Part shown: positions 61,933-64,000 of the stretch, piece by piece
How the letters are laid out: the number at the start of each line of letters is the position of its first letter
How positions within the stretch are numbered: position 1 is the stretch's first letter
Assembly (NCBI GenBank): GCA_016839245.1
Contig: JAEOUN010000113.1
Span: 1-64,000 of the forward strand
Origin: Candidatus Thorarchaeota archaeon
GTDB taxonomy: Archaea; Asgardarchaeota; Thorarchaeia; Thorarchaeales; Thorarchaeaceae
Direction of reading: 5' to 3'
Length of the DNA stretch: 64,000 nucleotides
The notes under the pieces: generated by a model
What the model saw: the letters and a program-made list of their open reading frames with translations, nothing else
Database searches by the model: none
Told to the model about the DNA's origin: nothing
Position numbers and translations under genes: made by a program

Positions 61933-62556
61933 TTAAACAAGTTTAGCCTTACTCCAATCATTTTTGTAGATGTGCGCATTAACAGAGAATGTTGTGACTG
62001 TTCCACTCTTTAGATTTGTCTTCTCTGAAACATAATTGAGCAGTTCTCCAAGTGCGTACACATTTGCTGGCCAAGCTCCATACATATCATTGGAACGAAT
62101 CATAACTGTGACATCCAAGAACTCCTCACGTGCCATGAAGACAAAATGGTTAAGGCAAGGTACCTCATCAACATGAGTATCTTTACGAGGATCCCATGTT
62201 GTTGCGACTGCTCGACGAGAGTTTGGATTTTTCTCAAGTTTCTTAATCACATACTCTATCTGATTAATTCCCTCCTCTCCCCACGAATTTAGTCTCTCTC
62301 CATAAGTGTAATCAAAATTCATCCTATCAGGATTGAGTAATTGGGTTGCATATTTTTCTTTCAGGACTTTCTCGCTGAACGGATACTTCTTACTCACACG
62401 ATTACTATAAGGGTCTTCAATATGAATCATGACATTCTCGTGCCATTTTGTATCACTCCCCCTTTCGTCTAGTCGTATCATTCCATTGTCCATGATTTTC
62501 CTGATGATTCGTATCCAACCATCTTCTGGATTCTTAACTTTGAGATATATTGGCAT
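61933..62556 (-). CDS. thyA: Archaeal thymidylate synthase (ThyA family)
   Basis: About 207 aa, the short archaeal length. Methylates dUMP to dTMP with methylene-carrying C1 carriers. Catalytic Cys in DEVPCLNHFVF, the RRAVATTWDP dUMP-phosphate motif, SNDMYGAWPANVYALGEL with the dUMP-binding Asn/Asp, and VNAHIY. The ATG at 62556 (MPIYLKVKN) is preferred, with GGTGA six bases ahead; an ATG at 62586 would add ten residues. The C1 donor may be H4MPT, as in methanogens, given the cofactor genes nearby. Confidence 0.85.
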   Translation of the reverse strand: MPIYLKVKNPEDGWIRIIRKIMDNGMIRLDERGSDTKWHENVMIHIEDPYSNRVSKKYPFSEKVLKEKYATQLLNPDRMNFDYTYGERLNSWGEEGINQIEYVIKKLEKNPNSRRAVATTWDPRKDTHVDEVPCLNHFVFMAREEFLDVTVMIRSNDMYGAWPANVYALGELLNYVSEKTNLKSGTVTTFSVNAHIYKNDWSKAKLV

Positions 62557-62822
62557 GATGATGTCACCACGATATGCAGTGTTCATCTATGCGCCTATTC
62601 TAGGTTTTCCCTCATGAATTAGTGTGAAGCATTCGCCTAGAACACTTCCAGATTCCGCGCCAAATGGACCACTGGATTTGTTTCATGTTTTGATACCTTT
62701 TACTAGATATTTGTTTCACAGTACGCCTCTCAGATTAGAAAAAATACTCTTTAATTGCTGCCAAATTGGATGCATTTTCTACGTCTTTAAGTAGCTAGTA
62801 TCGATAATAATGATTGTAGGCG

Positions 62823-62954
62823 ATGAATGCAACCGACCTTCTCAGAACTGCCCTAAAGCTAAACGACAGGCTGACTCGAAGGGCAAAAATCCTTTTATTT
62901 CCAATCAGACAAAGAGTAGTTTGCCCCTTCTCGCCGGGAGGGAGTGTTGAGTGA
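62823..62954 (+). CDS. 43-aa small protein upstream of the NrdD operon
   Basis: ATG 62823 opens a 43-residue frame, too short for common ORF cut-offs. Basic middle (LTRRAKILLFPIRQRVV) and a final CPFSPGGSVE. The stop overlaps the GTG start of the next gene by four bases (GTGA, 62951-62954), which argues for real translation and coupling. A TATA-like CTTTAAG lies upstream near 62787 and a weak SD (AGGCG) precedes it. Function unknown; a leader peptide is possible. Confidence 0.4.
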   Translation: MNATDLLRTALKLNDRLTRRAKILLFPIRQRVVCPFSPGGSVE

Positions 62955-63262
62955 TTCATACGCCGGGAGGATTAGCTACGATACCGACTCTCTATCTATT
63001 TACGCAGGATAATTGTGCCAATTGTCCTGCAGCGAAAGCTGTGGTCAAAGAAGCATTCGATGGTACCGATAACGTGCAGGTAAAGACAATTGACCTTCAG
63101 AAGATGGACCCTGATTTTGAGTTCGTTCTTCTTGAACATCAAATCTTCATTGCTAGTACTCCATCAATTATCGTAGAAAACAATGGCAATATGAAACTCC
63201 TCTACAGTGGCCAGATACCTGATGTTGAAACCATCCGTAGGGAGGTCCGAGAGTTCAGATGA
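62951..63262 (+). CDS. Glutaredoxin/thioredoxin-like reductant of the ribonucleotide reductase operon
   Basis: A 103-aa thioredoxin-fold protein. Redox pair CANC in LFTQDNCANCPAAKAVV; cis-proline in ASTPSIIVENN. The GTG at 62951 follows GGGAGGGAG and is immediately preceded by an in-frame stop, so it is the earliest start. It overlaps the NrdD start by ATGA (63259-63262). An NrdH-like electron donor for the reductase is the best guess, since NrdD enzymes of the non-formate type need a thiol donor. Confidence 0.8.
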   Translation: MIHTPGGLATIPTLYLFTQDNCANCPAAKAVVKEAFDGTDNVQVKTIDLQKMDPDFEFVLLEHQIFIASTPSIIVENNGNMKLLYSGQIPDVETIRREVREFR

Positions 63263-64000
63263 CTGACATCCGTAGCGCCCTCACAGATGCAGAGGATCTG
63301 AAAATGAGAGAACGGAAGATGCCAAAGGTCCGTACGACCAGTAGTACAATGGAGATCTTTGATGCAAACAAGATTATCGATAGTCTTGTTCTTGAAGCCC
63401 GTTTATCTCGAGCCGATGCTCAACTTGTTGCAGTCAAGGTCATGGATAGAATTGCTGCTTCTGGAATCAAGTTCCTCTCTGGTCCTCTCATTCGTGAGAT
63501 GTGTAACAGCATCTTGGCTGAGATGGGTTTTGAGAAGGAACGTATACTCTATACCCGAGTAGGTATCCCAATGTACGACTTGGGGCTTTTAATCAACAAT
63601 CCTGGTGATCACACCTCTAATGCTAATCTCATGCGAAATCCTGAGACCATCGCAAAGCTTGTTCACGACCAAGTGATGGAACAGCACACATACCTCTCCA
63701 TACCACCACATCTTGCTGATGCACACCTCAAAGGTGACATCTACATCAAAGACCGTGAGTACTTCTCGACTCGTGACTATTGTGCAACTTGGGATCTACG
63801 ACAGGTCCTCAAACTGGGGATTGCACCAGATGGTCTAGGTGGTATGCATTCAAGTGCAGCAGGTCCTGCACAGCATCTCTCTGTAGCTGTCAACCACTCG
63901 GCAATTTGGCTCGCAGCTGCTCAGAGCTCCTTTGCTGGTGGTCAGGGATATTTCTATTTCAATACATTCCTTGCTCCATATCTGAAGGGTCAACCCTACA
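63259..64000 (+). CDS. nrdD: Anaerobic ribonucleoside-triphosphate reductase, N-terminal part (3' truncated)
   Basis: The frame is open from ATG 63259 to the window end, at least 247 residues. An ATP-cone comes first (KVRTTSSTMEIFDANKIIDS, LVLEARLSRADAQLV), then the start of the catalytic barrel (YLSIPPHLADAHLKGDIYIK, HLSVAVNHSAIWLAAAQSSF). This is the glycyl-radical class III reductase; the radical Gly and the C-terminal zinc site lie beyond the window. It is linked to the thioredoxin-like gene by an ATGA overlap. Confidence 0.9.
   Translation, partial: MTDIRSALTDAEDLKMRERKMPKVRTTSSTMEIFDANKIIDSLVLEARLSRADAQLVAVKVMDRIAASGIKFLSGPLIREMCNSILAEMGFEKERILYTRVGIPMYDLGLLINNPGDHTSNANLMRNPETIAKLVHDQVMEQHTYLSIPPHLADAHLKGDIYIKDREYFSTRDYCATWDLRQVLKLGIAPDGLGGMHSSAAGPAQHLSVAVNHSAIWLAAAQSSFAGGQGYFYFNTFLAPYLKGQPY

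Noticed and set aside
62587..62822. Gap between thyA and the small ORF as a site for a further gene
   Set aside because: Only short, stop-rich frames are seen; AT-rich sequence fits a divergent promoter region.

Overview
The window reads as a chromosomal segment of an Asgard archaeon. Archaeal information-processing genes (two EF-2-like factors, an archaeal-type IleS, archaeosine tRNA-guanine transglycosylase, family B DNA polymerase, GGPP synthase, a tetraether-synthase-like radical SAM enzyme, F420 ligase CofE) sit beside eukaryotic-signature genes: two Rab-like GTPases, an MglA/Arf-like GTPase, a Roadblock protein, a WD40 propeller, and a HEAT protein with an adaptin/COP-ear-like C-terminus. 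Two divergent EF-2 paralogs in one window also fit dph-lacking Asgard lineages. Which Asgard class it is (Thorarchaeia-like is my guess) cannot be settled from this sequence. Base composition is moderately AT-rich. Starts are ATG, GTG and TTG, usually with a visible Shine-Dalgarno (SD), and genes are densely packed on both strands.

Layout. 0-5 kb: end of an unknown gene, ketopantoate reductase, MBL hydrolase, PLP enzyme, MglA-like GTPase, creatininase-family amidohydrolase, tRNA-Gln(CUG). 5-9 kb: a candidate small RNA, a methyltransferase, EF-2. 9-18 kb: M20 peptidase, IleS, a zinc-finger protein, a MazG-like protein, the tetraether-synthase-like enzyme, a structured intergenic region, a FucI-like protein. 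18-24 kb: PhzF, TldD/PmbA pair, GGPP synthase, unknown gene. 24-30 kb: three secreted, membrane-anchored proteins sharing an ectodomain fold and a Thr-rich tail. 30-35 kb: ABC importer operon with an unusual fused permease. 35-38.4 kb: ArcTGT and HflX. 38.4-46.5 kb: one-carbon and cofactor block (MetV, MetF, MtrH, MtrA, MtrH, methanogenesis-marker-14-like protein, CofE, LarC). 46-50 kb: divergent PolB with a small partner, gene debris, a flavin/F420-binding split-barrel protein. 50-58.5 kb: trafficking-like island. 58.5-64 kb: EF-2 paralog, sugar N-acetyltransferase, Lrp-type regulator, thymidylate synthase, and the start of an anaerobic ribonucleotide reductase operon.

The two most interesting systems are these. 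(1) The 50-58.5 kb island combines Rab-like GTPases, Roadblock, a propeller with helical tail, an ear-bearing HEAT protein, a large TPR-like solenoid and two RecA/KaiC-like ATPases, which are the parts list of a vesicle coat and its GTPase switch. (2) The 38.4-44.1 kb operon carries soluble Mtr subunits A and H (H twice) with a methanogenesis marker but none of the membrane Mtr subunits and no Mcr. It lies directly after MetV/MetF, which suggests a corrinoid methyl-transfer module feeding the methyl branch of a Wood-Ljungdahl-type pathway. The MetF start codon is non-canonical, so its N-terminus is lost if only ATG/GTG/TTG starts are considered.
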